From NCBI RefSeq assembly GCF_014596745.1, contig NZ_JABTCF010000003.1, positions 395,864 through 459,863 on the forward strand: 64,000 bases of DNA, in the 5' to 3' direction. Under the pieces are notes generated by a model. It had not been told where the DNA came from. It saw nothing but the letters and a program-made list of their open reading frames with translations, and searched no databases. Source of the stretch: Maribacter aquimaris (GTDB taxonomy: Bacteria > Bacteroidota > Bacteroidia > Flavobacteriales > Flavobacteriaceae). Positions 18,199 through 28,314 of this stretch are shown here, piece by piece; position 1 is the first letter of the stretch, and each line of letters starts with the position of its first letter. The position numbers and the translations under genes are program-made.

Positions 18199-18816
18199 AT
18201 GGGCGCATTCGATACGATTATATTTGATTTGGGTGGGGTTCTGATTGATTGGAATCCGAAATATCTTTATCGCACAGTATTTGATGGCGATGAAGAAAAA
18301 GTGGATTGGTTTCTTAACACCATTTGCACCTACAGTTGGAATATGGAACACGACGCCGGAAGGCCTTTGAAGGAAGGTACGGAACAACTGATAAAGGCGT
18401 TTCCTGAATATGAATCTTGGATCAGGCTGTATTATGACGAATGGCCTAAGATGTTGGGAGGTCCTATTTCTGGAACTGTCGATATCCTAAAACGGCTTAA
18501 ACAAAAGGAAACGTTTAATCTGTTGGCCTTAACCAATTGGAGCAATGAAACCTTCCCAATTGCCCAAAAGCGCTTTGATTTTTTAAATGATTTCGAGGGC
18601 ATTGTCGTTTCCGGTGATGAAAAAACAAGAAAACCGTTTAAAAAAATTTATGAAATAACCTTGGATAGGTACCAAGTTACTCCCGAAAAAGCGGTTTTCA
18701 TTGATGACAATATCGATAATATCGAAGCAGCAAACGAAATGGGCATCAAGGGTATCCTTTTTAAGGATCCCGGCCAATTACAAAAAGAATTAAATGCCTT
18801 GGGCATTAAAATATAA
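18199..18816 (+). CDS. HAD superfamily hydrolase, subfamily IA (YihX-like)
   Basis: 205 residues. Motif I is FDLGGVLIDWNP (nucleophile Asp near residue 10, with Gly at +2 as in the YihX group). Motif II is LTNWS, motif III is KPFKKIYE and motif IV is FIDDNIDNIEAA. These enzymes dephosphorylate small sugar or nucleotide phosphates in the cytosol. The gene starts 17 bp after prfB and overlaps only untranslated sequence of the ArsC gene behind it. Confidence 0.88.
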   Translation: MGAFDTIIFDLGGVLIDWNPKYLYRTVFDGDEEKVDWFLNTICTYSWNMEHDAGRPLKEGTEQLIKAFPEYESWIRLYYDEWPKMLGGPISGTVDILKRLKQKETFNLLALTNWSNETFPIAQKRFDFLNDFEGIVVSGDEKTRKPFKKIYEITLDRYQVTPEKAVFIDDNIDNIEAANEMGIKGILFKDPGQLQKELNALGIKI

Positions 18817-18829
18817 TAAGAAAAACATT

Positions 18830-19177
18830 ATGATCAAAATTTACCATAATCCAAGATGCTCCAAATCGCGCCTAGGCTTAGGTGCTTTGGAAGCTTCGGG
18901 AGAACCGTTTACGATTGTCAAGTACCTGGAGGACATTCCCTCTAAAAAGGAATTGAAAGAGCTTTTGGGGTATTTGAACCTGCCTGCAGGGGAATTGGTA
19001 CGCAAGAATGAGGCCATTTGGAAAGAACAGTACCGGGGAAAGGACCTCACCGAGGATGAAATCATCACGGCCATGGTGCAACACCCCAAGCTTATAGAAC
19101 GCCCTATTGTTGTAAAGGGAGACAAAGCCGTTATCGGAAGACCCACCGAAAACATACTCCAGTTATTAAAAGAGTAA
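18830..19177 (+). CDS. arsC: ArsC family arsenate reductase (glutaredoxin type)
   Basis: 115 residues from the ATG at 18830 (MIKIYHNPRCSKSR). An earlier in-frame ATG at 18794 lies inside the HAD gene and is unlikely. The Cys of NPRCSKSR is the catalytic thiol; RPTENIL and the RPIVV piece near the C-terminus are typical of the ArsC/Spx fold. The family includes arsenate reductase and uncharacterised thiol enzymes. There is no ars operon here, so arsenate detoxification is not certain. Confidence 0.85.
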   Translation: MIKIYHNPRCSKSRLGLGALEASGEPFTIVKYLEDIPSKKELKELLGYLNLPAGELVRKNEAIWKEQYRGKDLTEDEIITAMVQHPKLIERPIVVKGDKAVIGRPTENILQLLKE

Positions 19178-19332
19178 GAAACCACTTGATTTTTTTTTAG
19201 TGGTTTAGAACCAAACACCCTATTTTGGCACCTTTCTTGTTTGTATTGGGAATACACAACATTTGAATTAACAAAGTTTTAACCTTTAAGGGTTAAACCT
19301 TCAACTATTTTTGAAATCTAATATACCACATA

Positions 19333-19845
19333 ATGAAAATCAATAAATCGTTTTTGATGGTACTTTTTACCCTGTTAATGGCAGGAGTGGAAGTACAGGC
19401 ACAATATGGTTATGGCAATGGCTATGGCGGTTATGGTAGTAGGGGCGGATATGGCTATGGTAGGTCACGAAATTCCATACCACAGGCCACAGCGCCACAA
19501 AAAGAACCGGAACCCATGACCGCTGATCAAATTGTGGATAATGAAATGCCGGAAATTGCCTCGGCTCTGGAATTGAATGAATTTGAAACCGCTGTTCTAA
19601 GTAGCATTTTAAAGAAGTACGTACAAGAACGTATCGAAATGCAAATACTTAAGCTGACTCCAGAGCAAATGCGAGAGCAGATGGACAAAATTACCGTGAG
19701 GCAGACCGAGGAACTCAAAGCTGGATTACCCTTGGAAAAATACGAGGCATTCGTAGAATTACAGAAAAAAGGGGTTTCAAAGACCAAAAAGGAGCGAAAG
19801 AAGAAACAAAAAAGGGAAAAGAAAAAAAAGCAGGACCAAGGTTAA
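19333..19845 (+). CDS. Exported Gly/Tyr-rich protein with lysine-rich tail
   Basis: 170 residues: a signal peptide (about 1-24, ending VQAQ), a low-complexity stretch of alternating Gly and Tyr (about 25-46), a helical middle (about 60-145) and a C-terminus of mostly Lys and Glu (about 148-170). The helical part is loosely like periplasmic chaperone-type CpxP/Spy proteins but no family is claimed. It lies 13 bp before a TonB-type receptor gene and is probably co-transcribed with it, so it may assist that receptor. Confidence 0.7.
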   Translation: MKINKSFLMVLFTLLMAGVEVQAQYGYGNGYGGYGSRGGYGYGRSRNSIPQATAPQKEPEPMTADQIVDNEMPEIASALELNEFETAVLSSILKKYVQERIEMQILKLTPEQMREQMDKITVRQTEELKAGLPLEKYEAFVELQKKGVSKTKKERKKKQKREKKKKQDQG

Positions 19846-19858
19846 ATATACCCAATAC

Positions 19859-22372
19859 ATGAAAAAACTATTTCCGTTATTTTTATCATTAACAACACTC
19901 ATTGCTACAGCACAAAGACCCCAAGGGCAATCCCCTGAACCCATTAATATAACAGGAATCGTTTTAGACCAGGATACGGGCGAACCCCTTGAATACGCGA
20001 CCTTAATCCTACAAAGCCTTCGAAATCCCGATAAAGTTACCGGTGGGATCACCGATGCATCCGGTAAGTTCGATGTTGAGGTCACGCCCGGAAAATACAA
20101 TGCGCGGATCGAATACATGTCCTATAAGACCTATAACTTCGGCGACCAGACGTTTAGAACACCCACCGATTTAGGAACCGTACGGTTAACACTTGATGTA
20201 GAGCAACTGCAGGAAGTGGAAGTAACCGCCGAACGAACTACCGTTGAACTTCGTCTCGACAAAAAAATATATAATGTAGGGTCTGATCTTACCGTTAAGG
20301 GGGGGTCAGTCACCGACGTTTTGGACAATGTACCATCGGTTACCGTAGACGTTGAAGGTACCATTAGCCTTCGTGGCAATGAAAGTGTACGGATCCTTAT
20401 CAATGGTAAGCCCTCTGCCCTATCCGGACTAAGCACTGACGCTTTACAACAGCTTCCTGCAGAAGCCATTGAGAAAGTAGAAGTCATCACCAACCCTTCC
20501 GCTCGTTACGATGCCGAAGGAACCGCAGGTATCCTAAATATCATCTTAAAACAGAGCAAGACGGCCGGTGTCAATGGTTCGGTAAGTTTAAACGTGGGTT
20601 CCCCCGAAAATTATGGAGCCAATGTGAGCCTCAATCTAAGAAGGGACAAGTTCAATATATTCACGAATACCTCCTACCGTTACCGCAATAGCCCTGGAAA
20701 TGCCCTTTTTGAACAGGAAAATTTCAATGAAGATGGCACAACTGCCAGTTTCCAGGATGAAATAAGGGATTATCAAAGACAAAGTGATGGTTTTAACACG
20801 AACATCGGTTTTGAATATTTTATCGATGAATCCAGTAGCATCACCAATTCCTTGGTTTATCGAACGTCCGGTGGGGACGATAATACAAATATTGATTTTT
20901 TCAATTTCGATGCTTTGGCGAACCCTACGATCCAAAGAAACCGGTTCTCAACCGAAAGTGATGACGATGAGGATGTGCAGTATTCGGTAAACTATAAGAA
21001 AAATTTCGATAAAGACGGACATGAACTCACCATCGACTATCAATATTCCTCGGGAAGCGAACTCGAGAATTCCATTATAGAAGAGACCGTTGTTGGTGAA
21101 AATGATGAGCTACCCACAGAACAGACCATCAACGATGAAAGTCAAGTTCAGCAATTGGTACAAATGGATTACGTTTTGCCTTTTGGCAAGGATAGCAAAT
21201 CCCAGTTTGAAATTGGATATAGAGGAACTTTCAATAACTTCAATACCGATTTTAATTACGGTATACTTACCAACGGGGTTCTTGCCAGTGACCCTGATTA
21301 TAGCAATGAACTTAATTATAAAGAATATGTGAATTCGGCCTACACCCAATTGGGAACCAAGGCCGGTAAATTCAATATTTTGGGCGGACTTCGTATGGAG
21401 GCTTCCGATATAGGCGTCGAATTGGTAAATACGAACGAGGTAAGCAACAAAACCTATGTCGATTGGTTTCCTTCTTTGTTCCTAGGATATGAGTTTTCCG
21501 AAAAGGAACAATTGACCATCAGTTACAGCCGAAGGTTGCGTAGGCCACGTTCCAGGTTCATTAATCCGTTTCCCTCTAGATCAAGTAACACCAACCTGTT
21601 CCAAGGAAATCCTGATTTGGACCCTACCTATACCAATGCTTTTGATTTGGGCTATTTAAGGAGATGGGACAAGTTTACCTTTAACACCTCTGCCTATTAC
21701 AATCACTCTACTGGAGTATTCCAGTTTATCACCCAAGAAACCGGGGATTTTGTTGAGATAGAAAATCCGGATGACCTTTCCAATCCGGTAATTGTTCCCG
21801 TTCAAATACGTACACCTATCAATTTGGCGGACGAAAGTCGCTATGGTATGGAATTTACGACATCTTTCGTTCCGAAACGAAATTGGAGGCTCAGTTGGAA
21901 TTTGAACCTATTCCAACGGAATATAAGTGGGGATTATGAATACACCAATTTCCAGAACGAAGTAGTCACACAAAATTTTGACGTTGACAATTTTACCTAT
22001 TTTACAAGGTTCAGTGCTAAATTACCTTTGCCGGCAGCCATAGATTTCCAATCCAACCTTTTTTATATGGGACCCTCGGAAAGTGCACAATCCAAATACA
22101 AGAGCATGTTGAGTACGAACTTAGCCTTTAGTAAGGATGTTGTTAAGGATAAGGCCACGGTTTCATTGAATGTGAGCGATGTGTTCAATACCCGTAAGCG
22201 TAGGAGTGAAACAAGAACCGACAACGTATTTACGTATAGTGAATTTCAGCGTAGGGAAAGGCAAGTGACCCTATCTTTCCTATATAGGTTCAACCAACCC
22301 CAAAATCAGAAAGGTGAAAGAAACGGCCAAAGAAATGGTGGTGGGGACGATGATATGGATTTTGAAGGATAA
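19859..22372 (+). CDS. TonB-dependent-type outer-membrane receptor with CarboxypepD_reg domain
   Basis: 837 residues. A signal peptide (about 1-19) is followed by a carboxypeptidase regulatory-like beta domain (about 28-110; NITGIVLDQDTGEPLEYATL), a plug domain (about 115-220; NVPSVTVDVEGTISLRGNES and INGKPSALSGL) and a long outer-membrane barrel of the OMP_b-brl_3 type. No SusD gene is adjacent, so the substrate may be a metal chelate, peptide or other ligand rather than a polysaccharide. It ends with a Gly/Asp-rich tail and a strong terminator. Confidence 0.9.
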   Translation: MKKLFPLFLSLTTLIATAQRPQGQSPEPINITGIVLDQDTGEPLEYATLILQSLRNPDKVTGGITDASGKFDVEVTPGKYNARIEYMSYKTYNFGDQTFRTPTDLGTVRLTLDVEQLQEVEVTAERTTVELRLDKKIYNVGSDLTVKGGSVTDVLDNVPSVTVDVEGTISLRGNESVRILINGKPSALSGLSTDALQQLPAEAIEKVEVITNPSARYDAEGTAGILNIILKQSKTAGVNGSVSLNVGSPENYGANVSLNLRRDKFNIFTNTSYRYRNSPGNALFEQENFNEDGTTASFQDEIRDYQRQSDGFNTNIGFEYFIDESSSITNSLVYRTSGGDDNTNIDFFNFDALANPTIQRNRFSTESDDDEDVQYSVNYKKNFDKDGHELTIDYQYSSGSELENSIIEETVVGENDELPTEQTINDESQVQQLVQMDYVLPFGKDSKSQFEIGYRGTFNNFNTDFNYGILTNGVLASDPDYSNELNYKEYVNSAYTQLGTKAGKFNILGGLRMEASDIGVELVNTNEVSNKTYVDWFPSLFLGYEFSEKEQLTISYSRRLRRPRSRFINPFPSRSSNTNLFQGNPDLDPTYTNAFDLGYLRRWDKFTFNTSAYYNHSTGVFQFITQETGDFVEIENPDDLSNPVIVPVQIRTPINLADESRYGMEFTTSFVPKRNWRLSWNLNLFQRNISGDYEYTNFQNEVVTQNFDVDNFTYFTRFSAKLPLPAAIDFQSNLFYMGPSESAQSKYKSMLSTNLAFSKDVVKDKATVSLNVSDVFNTRKRRSETRTDNVFTYSEFQRRERQVTLSFLYRFNQPQNQKGERNGQRNGGGDDDMDFEG

Positions 22373-22403
22373 ATAAAAGAATGAATATGTATAAAACAAA
22401 AAA

Positions 22404-22428
22404 GAAGCCAAATGGCTTCTTTTTTTTA
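22404..22428 (+). terminator. Intrinsic terminator after the TonB-type receptor
   Basis: GAAGCCA and TGGCTTC pair around a 2-nt loop, followed by eight T. It overlaps the end of the small minus-strand gene and may serve both. Confidence 0.85.
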
Positions 22429-22602
22429 TTCCTGTAATCGCGCAGCCGCTTTGGCCTTGCGCTTTTCTTTTATCAGTTCACGAATATTACCGAATAACCA
22501 ATAAGGTACAACAAAGGTCAATAAGAAAATCATCAACCAGAAACCAATGGTCAATATGGTTAAAAAAGCTAAAAATCCTAAATATTGGTCAAAATCGAAC
22601 AT
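22426..22602 (-). CDS. Small single-helix membrane protein
   Basis: 58 residues from the ATG at 22602 (MFDFDQYLGFLAFL). One long hydrophobic helix (about 8-38) is followed by a basic tail (RELIKEKRKAKAAARLQE). The reading frame stays open further upstream, but that part would run into the fumC promoter and has no membrane-protein character, so the short start is chosen. No family recognised. Confidence 0.6.
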   Translation of the reverse strand: MFDFDQYLGFLAFLTILTIGFWLMIFLLTFVVPYWLFGNIRELIKEKRKAKAAARLQE

Positions 22603-22727
22603 CTGTACTTGTTTATTAAAAACAAATATACTTTGAAAAGATTCAAAAGAACAAATCAAATTCAAAAAAAATGTTGATTTTTCTAAAATTAAGGTTTCCC
22701 TGCCTCTCTTAAAATCTCGTAATGGAG

Positions 22728-22735
22728 TACCTTTG
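22728..22735 (+). promoter_or_regulatory. Candidate -7 element for fumC
   Basis: TACCTTTG matches TAnnTTTG and lies 24 nt before the fumC start. No clear -33 element. Confidence 0.45.
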
Positions 22736-22759
22736 TAGGAAATAAAAAACACCTTACAT

Positions 22760-24157
22760 ATGAGTTTCAGAATCGAAAAAGACACGATGGGAAAAGTCGA
22801 GGTGCCCTCCGATAAATACTGGGGTGCACAGACTGAGCGTTCTCGAAATAATTTTAAAATCGGACCTTCGGCATCAATGCCCTTGGACATCGTTTACGGC
22901 TTTGCGTATTTAAAAAAAGCAGCTGCATACGCTAATCACGAATTGGGCGTACTTGATGAGAAAAAAAGGGATTTAATCGCTTCTGTTTGTGATGAAATCC
23001 TGGATAGTAAGCACGATGACCAGTTTCCTTTGGTTATTTGGCAAACAGGATCCGGTACCCAAAGCAATATGAACGTTAACGAGGTCATCGCGAACCGTGC
23101 ACACGAAATTGCAGGTAATGTCATCGGTGAAGGGGAAAAGACCATTCAACCCAACGATGATGTGAATAAATCACAATCCTCTAACGATACGTTCCCTACC
23201 GGTATGCATATTGCCGCGTACAAGAAAATTATTGAGGTAACCATTCCCGGAGTCACCAAACTTAAGGAGACTTTGGAGAAAAAATCCAAGGAATTCAAAA
23301 ATGTGGTTAAAATAGGACGCACCCATTTAATGGATGCCACTCCCCTAACCCTTGGCCAAGAATTTTCCGGTTACGCTTCACAATTGGAACATGGCTTAAA
23401 AGCATTGAACAATACGTTGGACCACCTAAGTGAGCTTGCCCTTGGGGGAACAGCTGTAGGCACCGGTATGAACACTCCTAAAGGATACGATGTACTCGTA
23501 GCCCAATATATTGCCAAATTCACTGGATTACCTTTTAAAACGGCTGAAAATAAATTTGAGGCCCTAGCTGCCCATGATGCCATTGTCGAAAGTCACGGGG
23601 CATTAAAACAGTTGGCGGTTTCATTGAATAAGATTGCCAATGATGTACGTATGATGGCATCCGGTCCACGTTCAGGAATCGGGGAAATCATTATTCCTGC
23701 CAACGAACCAGGAAGTTCCATCATGCCCGGAAAAGTAAACCCTACCCAATGTGAGGCATTGACCATGGTCTGTGCACAGGTAATGGGTAACGACGTTGCT
23801 ATTTCTGTAGGTGGCACACAAGGTCATTACGAGTTAAATGTCTTTAAACCCGTTATGGCGGCGAACTTTTTGCAATCTGCCGAATTATTGGGTGATGCCT
23901 GCTTAAGTTTTGAAACCAATTGTGTAGTCGGCATTGAACCCAACCATGAAGTGATCAAACAATTATTGAACAACTCCTTAATGTTGGTTACTGCCCTTAA
24001 TCCTAAAATAGGATATTATAAATCTGCTGAAATTGCAAATACGGCCCATAAGAACGGTACAACCTTAAAAGAGGAAGCCGTTAATCTTGGTTATGTTACC
24101 GCTGAGGAATATGACGAATGGGTAAAACCTGAGGATATGGTAGGTAGTTTAAAATAG
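22760..24157 (+). CDS. fumC: Class II fumarate hydratase
   Basis: 465 residues, the usual FumC length. It carries the signature [11 protein letters not shown] (about 316-326), the [14 protein letters not shown] piece [13 protein letters not shown] (about 99) and the His region [15 protein letters not shown]. This tetrameric enzyme hydrates fumarate to L-malate in the citric acid cycle without an iron-sulfur cluster. It is a single-gene unit with its own promoter and terminator. Confidence 0.97.
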   Translation: MSFRIEKDTMGKVEVPSDKYWGAQTERSRNNFKIGPSASMPLDIVYGFAYLKKAAAYANHELGVLDEKKRDLIASVCDEILDSKHDDQFPLVIWQTGSGTQSNMNVNEVIANRAHEIAGNVIGEGEKTIQPNDDVNKSQSSNDTFPTGMHIAAYKKIIEVTIPGVTKLKETLEKKSKEFKNVVKIGRTHLMDATPLTLGQEFSGYASQLEHGLKALNNTLDHLSELALGGTAVGTGMNTPKGYDVLVAQYIAKFTGLPFKTAENKFEALAAHDAIVESHGALKQLAVSLNKIANDVRMMASGPRSGIGEIIIPANEPGSSIMPGKVNPTQCEALTMVCAQVMGNDVAISVGGTQGHYELNVFKPVMAANFLQSAELLGDACLSFETNCVVGIEPNHEVIKQLLNNSLMLVTALNPKIGYYKSAEIANTAHKNGTTLKEEAVNLGYVTAEEYDEWVKPEDMVGSLK

Positions 24158-24186
24158 TGAACCCATGCTATATTTGGAATATTAAA

Positions 24187-24217
24187 AAGGGGCAATCAAT
24201 TAAGATTGCCCCTTTTC
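24187..24217. terminator. Bidirectional terminator
   Basis: A perfect 9-bp stem GGGGCAATC / GATTGCCCC (24189-24212) with a 6-nt loop, with T-runs on both strands, between convergent genes. Confidence 0.85.
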
Positions 24218-24241
24218 GTTTAAATGGATAGTGTGTATTGT

Positions 24242-25129
24242 CTATTTTAGAGTGAACTTGGAAGTTCCCAATAATTTTAGGTTGTCATCATAAACGTTTA
24301 CCATGTAATTCCCCTTTTGGAAATCACCCGCTGGCTTACCTATGTAATCACAAACATCCAAAGACTTGTTTTCGAAATAGAAATTTGTGCCTTTACTGTA
24401 AGTTACGGAAGCACCACTTTCATTGGTTTTTGAAAAACTCTCTCCAAGAACATTTCCTTGTGGGTCTAAAACCTCTACATAAAATTCCCTGTCACCTGCT
24501 TCGGCTATAATGTTATCCGCTACGGTAAAGCAGATTTTAAACTTATCGGTTCTTCCTGCCCTTGAAGTAGAAACCAATTTGCCACTGCTACGTTCCTTAA
24601 CGGCATCAACGTTGAATTTGGAAAGATTCAAGGCAGAACCTTTTTCAACCACATCGGCCAATTGGGTGTTTTGCACAACCAAAGAATCATTGAATACAGT
24701 TTGTTTTTCCAATTCAACATACGTACTGTCACGTTGCATGGCAATCATCGTATTTGAACGAGTCAACGAATCTACTTGTTTAAGCAATTGCTCCCTTTCA
24801 GCTTTCAGAACACTGACTTGTCTTCTATATCTTGATAAAGAAGCAATATCAGCTTTCATTGTTTGTACTGAATCCAAGTATTTTGCGATGTTATCCCTAG
24901 CTGTTACCAATTCCTCATTGGTCGCATTGCTTTCCAAAATAGCTTTGTCGTATTCAGACTTAAGACTATTAAGGTCTTCAACAACCAATTCTTTTTCTTT
25001 TGTAAGTACAGACTCGGTCTCCTTCTTGTCTTGGTAAAGACTCACAGTGTAGATGATCACACCTAAAAGTATAACCCCTAGCAAACCTGCCAATACTTTT
25101 AATCCATTGTTATTCTTTGTTTCAGTCAT
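24242..25129 (-). CDS. Membrane-anchored coiled-coil protein
   Basis: 295 residues: one membrane helix near the N-terminus (about 10-28, VLAGLLGVILLGVIIYTVSL), a long coiled-coil region rich in Glu, Lys, Ser and Leu (about 30-160) and a C-terminal beta-rich domain (about 190-295) ending LLGTSKFTLK. Similar flavobacterial proteins are sometimes labelled chromosome partitioning ParA, but no ATPase motif is present, so that name does not fit. The C-terminal domain is probably outside the cytosol. Function unknown. Confidence 0.75.
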   Translation of the reverse strand: MTETKNNNGLKVLAGLLGVILLGVIIYTVSLYQDKKETESVLTKEKELVVEDLNSLKSEYDKAILESNATNEELVTARDNIAKYLDSVQTMKADIASLSRYRRQVSVLKAEREQLLKQVDSLTRSNTMIAMQRDSTYVELEKQTVFNDSLVVQNTQLADVVEKGSALNLSKFNVDAVKERSSGKLVSTSRAGRTDKFKICFTVADNIIAEAGDREFYVEVLDPQGNVLGESFSKTNESGASVTYSKGTNFYFENKSLDVCDYIGKPAGDFQKGNYMVNVYDDNLKLLGTSKFTLK

Positions 25130-25714
25130 AATCTAAAAATTAATTAACTTTTACTTTATAAAAGTGTTTGTTCGTGTTTTATATACGGTTCAATTTTCCG
25201 ATTGGATTTTTTTGGATTAAAAAAAATTAACATCCATAAGATAATAGACCTCCCCGATCCCTGACTTTTAAAGATGTTTTGGGCTTCCAATCATTTTAAA
25301 AACCAAAACAACACCTTTTAACAGTAAGATTATCAATAACTTCCGTATTTTGGAATTAACCTCGGCAGAAGATTGTTTTACAACAAAGTAAAGAATACCT
25401 GAATTTTGGAGTCTACTAAAAAATCGATAAATGACAAGGCTGTTCCTTTTCTTTAGTGGAGCAAATGGGATGGATTGTAGGTGGTTTCCCCTGCATTACT
25501 GTAAACCATAACGTTCAAGCCGGTGAAAAAATGACCGTCTGACAAAATTCCACAAACAAAAACGGGAGAGAAACTTTTAAAAACCATTATTGATTATGTA
25601 AAAAAGAACCCATAGCACAAAAATGTATTATATTGAAGTTAAAAATCAGATATGGCAATACCCATATCGCAAGTTCTTATGTAAGGACGGAATAGCATCA
25701 TTAAACCTGGAAAA
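25130..25714. other. Intergenic stretch, nothing recognised
   Basis: 585 bp, AT-rich near 25140-25240. No coding pattern, hairpin terminator or repeat seen. It must contain the promoters of the divergent genes on either side, but no clear TAnnTTTG motif was found. Confidence 0.4.
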
Positions 25715-26527
25715 ATGAAAAAACTTATACTTATCACATTCGTCGTTACCCTTTGTAGTATTTCCTGTAAGGATAAAAAGAATATTAGTCACACACTCGA
25801 CCCAGAACCCCAGCTCGAAGCAGATGGTGCACCCTCCCAAAGTCCATCCGTTAGCCCAACGGTTAAAATCATTCCCATAGAACACGCCACAGCAGTTTTG
25901 GAATGGAACGACATTACCATATACATTGATCCAATAGGTGGTATTGAGGCTTTTAAAGGCCAAAAACAACCTGATTTGATTTTGATCACCGACATTCATG
26001 GGGACCATTTAAGTATTGAAACCTTAGCGGCCCTAGATACCGAAAAAGCCAAGATAATCGCCCCACAGGCTGTGGCAGACAAGTTGCCCAAAGAATTCAC
26101 GCCCCAAATCGATGTGCTTCACAATGGGGAAAGCAAAGAACGATACGGCATAAATATAGAGGCCATTCCGATGTACAACCTTAGGGAAGAAGCGAAAAAA
26201 TTCCATGAAGCCGGCCGTGGCAATGGCTATGTACTGAATATCGGTAGAGAACGTATCTATTTTTCAGGGGATACCGAGGACATTCCTGAAATGAGGGCAC
26301 TACAGCATATCGATAAGGCTTTTATCTGTATGAACCTGCCGTATACCATGACGGTTGAAAGTGCTGCCGATGCGGTGTTGGAATTTAAGCCTAAACAAGT
26401 ATACCCCTATCATTACAGAGGAAAGCCAGATGTTAGTGATGTTGCTAAATTCAAGGAATTGGTTGAAAAGGGAGACCCACACATTGAGGTTGTCCAATTG
26501 GATTGGTACCCGAACGACGAATATTAG
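25715..26527 (+). CDS. MBL-fold metallo-hydrolase lipoprotein
   Basis: 270 residues. A lipoprotein signal peptide ends at Cys18 (LCSISC). The metal motif ITDIHGDHLS (HxHxDH type, here DIHGDH, about 89-94) and the later SGDTED and YPYHYRG pieces mark the metallo-beta-lactamase fold of the UlaG-like group. It probably hydrolyses a small substrate at the periplasmic face of a membrane. A single-gene unit. Confidence 0.8.
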   Translation: MKKLILITFVVTLCSISCKDKKNISHTLDPEPQLEADGAPSQSPSVSPTVKIIPIEHATAVLEWNDITIYIDPIGGIEAFKGQKQPDLILITDIHGDHLSIETLAALDTEKAKIIAPQAVADKLPKEFTPQIDVLHNGESKERYGINIEAIPMYNLREEAKKFHEAGRGNGYVLNIGRERIYFSGDTEDIPEMRALQHIDKAFICMNLPYTMTVESAADAVLEFKPKQVYPYHYRGKPDVSDVAKFKELVEKGDPHIEVVQLDWYPNDEY

Positions 26528-26545
26528 CGGAAGTAATTGGAAAAG

Positions 26546-26585
26546 AAAAGACCCTTCAGAAAATCTAGAAGGGTCTTTTTTTTTA
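26546..26585. terminator. Bidirectional terminator
   Basis: AGACCCTTC (26549-26557) pairs with GAAGGGTCT (26568-26576), followed by nine T, between convergent genes. Confidence 0.85.
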
Positions 26586-28277
26586 TTATCGTATCAGTTT
26601 TTTATACTTGATCCGTTTCGGTATCAGGTCACCACCCAAACGTTTTTTCTTGTTCTCCTCATAATCAGAGAATGAACCTTCAAAGAAATATACTTGGGAA
26701 TCCCCCTCAAAAGCCAAAATATGGGTACATATACGATCGAGGAACCATCTATCGTGGGAAATGACCACTGCACAACCCGCAAAGTTTTCCAAACCTTCTT
26801 CCAAGGCCCGCAGGGTATTCACATCCAAATCGTTCGTAGGCTCATCCAAAAGCAGTACGTTCCCCTCTTCCTTTAAGGTCATGGCCAAATGCAAGCGGTT
26901 ACGCTCCCCACCGGAAAGCATACTTACCTTTTTGTTCTGCTCACTACCCGAAAAATTGAATCGACTTAAATAGGCCCTTGAATTTACTTGCCTTCCGCCC
27001 ATCATGATCAACTCTTGCTCATCACTGAAATTTTGCCAGATCGTTTTTTCTGGATCGATATTGGAATGACTTTGATCCACATAGGCTATTTTCGCGGTAT
27101 CCCCTACAATGAATTCACCTTTGTCCGGGGTTTCCTCTCCCATGATCATTCTAAAAATAGTCGTCTTACCGGCACCATTGGGTCCGATAACACCAACGAT
27201 ACCTGCCTGGGGTAATTTAAAGTTCAGGTCCTCGTACAATAATTTGTCGCCATATCCCTTACTTACACCTTTGGCCTCAATGACATTGGTCCCTAAACGT
27301 GGCCCATTGGGTATATAGATTTCCAATTTCTCATCGAGCTGCTTTTGATCCTGGCTCATGAGCTTGTCATAATTCTTTAAACGCGCCTTTTGCTTGGTCT
27401 GTCTACCTTTAGCCCCTTGACGCACCCATTCCAACTCCCGTTCCAGGGTCTTTTGGTGTTTTGATGCGGTTTTGCTCTCCTGGGCCATTCGTTTCGATTT
27501 TTGATCTAACCAACTGGAATAGTTTCCTTTCCACGGTATACCCTCACCTCGATCGAGTTCCAAGATCCAACCTGCAACATTATCCAAGAAATAACGGTCG
27601 TGGGTCACAGCAATAACCGTTCCCTTATATTGTGCCAAATGATGTTCCAACCAATGCACGGATTCAGCATCCAAGTGGTTGGTAGGTTCATCCAAAAGAA
27701 GTATCTCCGGTTCTTGCAATAACAGTCTACAAAGGGCTACCCTTCTTCTTTCCCCTCCAGAAAGTACCCCGATCTTTTTATCCGGTTCCGGGGTTCGAAG
27801 TGCATCCATGGCAATTTCCAACTTTGTATCCAACTCCCAAGCATTGGAAGCATCGATTTGATCTTGCAGCACTGCCTGTCGATCCATGAGTTTTTGCATC
27901 TTATCCGCATCCTCATAAACTTCAGGCAAGGCGAACATATCATTGATCTTGTTGTATTCGTCTAAAATCGCTACCGTTTCGGCAGCGCCTTCCCGCACTA
28001 CCTCAAGGACCGTCTTATCCTCATCCAATTGAGGTTCCTGTTCCAAATACCCGACATTGTAGCCTGGCGAAAACACCACATCGCCTTGGTAATTCTTATC
28101 GAGATCGGCTATGATGCGCAATAAGGTGGATTTACCGGAACCGTTTAATCCTAAAATACCGATTTTGGCACCATAGAAAAAACTTAGATAAATGTTTTTG
28201 AGTACCGGGGTATTCGCATTTTTATACGTTTTGGTAACCCCGGACATTGAGAAAATGACTTTCTTATCGTCGGACAT
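26586..28277 (-). CDS. ettA: Energy-dependent translational throttle protein EttA (ABC-F)
   Basis: 563 residues with two ABC ATPase domains and no membrane part. Walker A motifs are GLNGSGKST and GPNGAGKTT; signature motifs are LSGGERRRVALCR and LSGGERNRLHLAM; the Walker B ends are LLLDEPTNHLD and LLLDEPTNDLD. The linker with RQTKQKARLKNYD is the basic arm that contacts the ribosome. EttA binds the ribosomal E site and gates the first peptide bond according to ATP/ADP level. Length and domain order are normal. Confidence 0.93.
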   Translation of the reverse strand: MSDDKKVIFSMSGVTKTYKNANTPVLKNIYLSFFYGAKIGILGLNGSGKSTLLRIIADLDKNYQGDVVFSPGYNVGYLEQEPQLDEDKTVLEVVREGAAETVAILDEYNKINDMFALPEVYEDADKMQKLMDRQAVLQDQIDASNAWELDTKLEIAMDALRTPEPDKKIGVLSGGERRRVALCRLLLQEPEILLLDEPTNHLDAESVHWLEHHLAQYKGTVIAVTHDRYFLDNVAGWILELDRGEGIPWKGNYSSWLDQKSKRMAQESKTASKHQKTLERELEWVRQGAKGRQTKQKARLKNYDKLMSQDQKQLDEKLEIYIPNGPRLGTNVIEAKGVSKGYGDKLLYEDLNFKLPQAGIVGVIGPNGAGKTTIFRMIMGEETPDKGEFIVGDTAKIAYVDQSHSNIDPEKTIWQNFSDEQELIMMGGRQVNSRAYLSRFNFSGSEQNKKVSMLSGGERNRLHLAMTLKEEGNVLLLDEPTNDLDVNTLRALEEGLENFAGCAVVISHDRWFLDRICTHILAFEGDSQVYFFEGSFSDYEENKKKRLGGDLIPKRIKYKKLIR

Positions 28278-28314
28278 TTGATATTGGGTATTAAATTATT
28301 GGAAAATGTAGTGG

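Noticed and set aside
22603..22890. Upstream extension of the small membrane protein frame on the minus strand
   Set aside because: It would cover the fumC promoter and start, and the added residues do not look like a conserved protein.
24242..25129. Chromosome partitioning ParA annotation for the coiled-coil protein
   Set aside because: No Walker A or other ATPase motif; it is an anchored coiled-coil protein.
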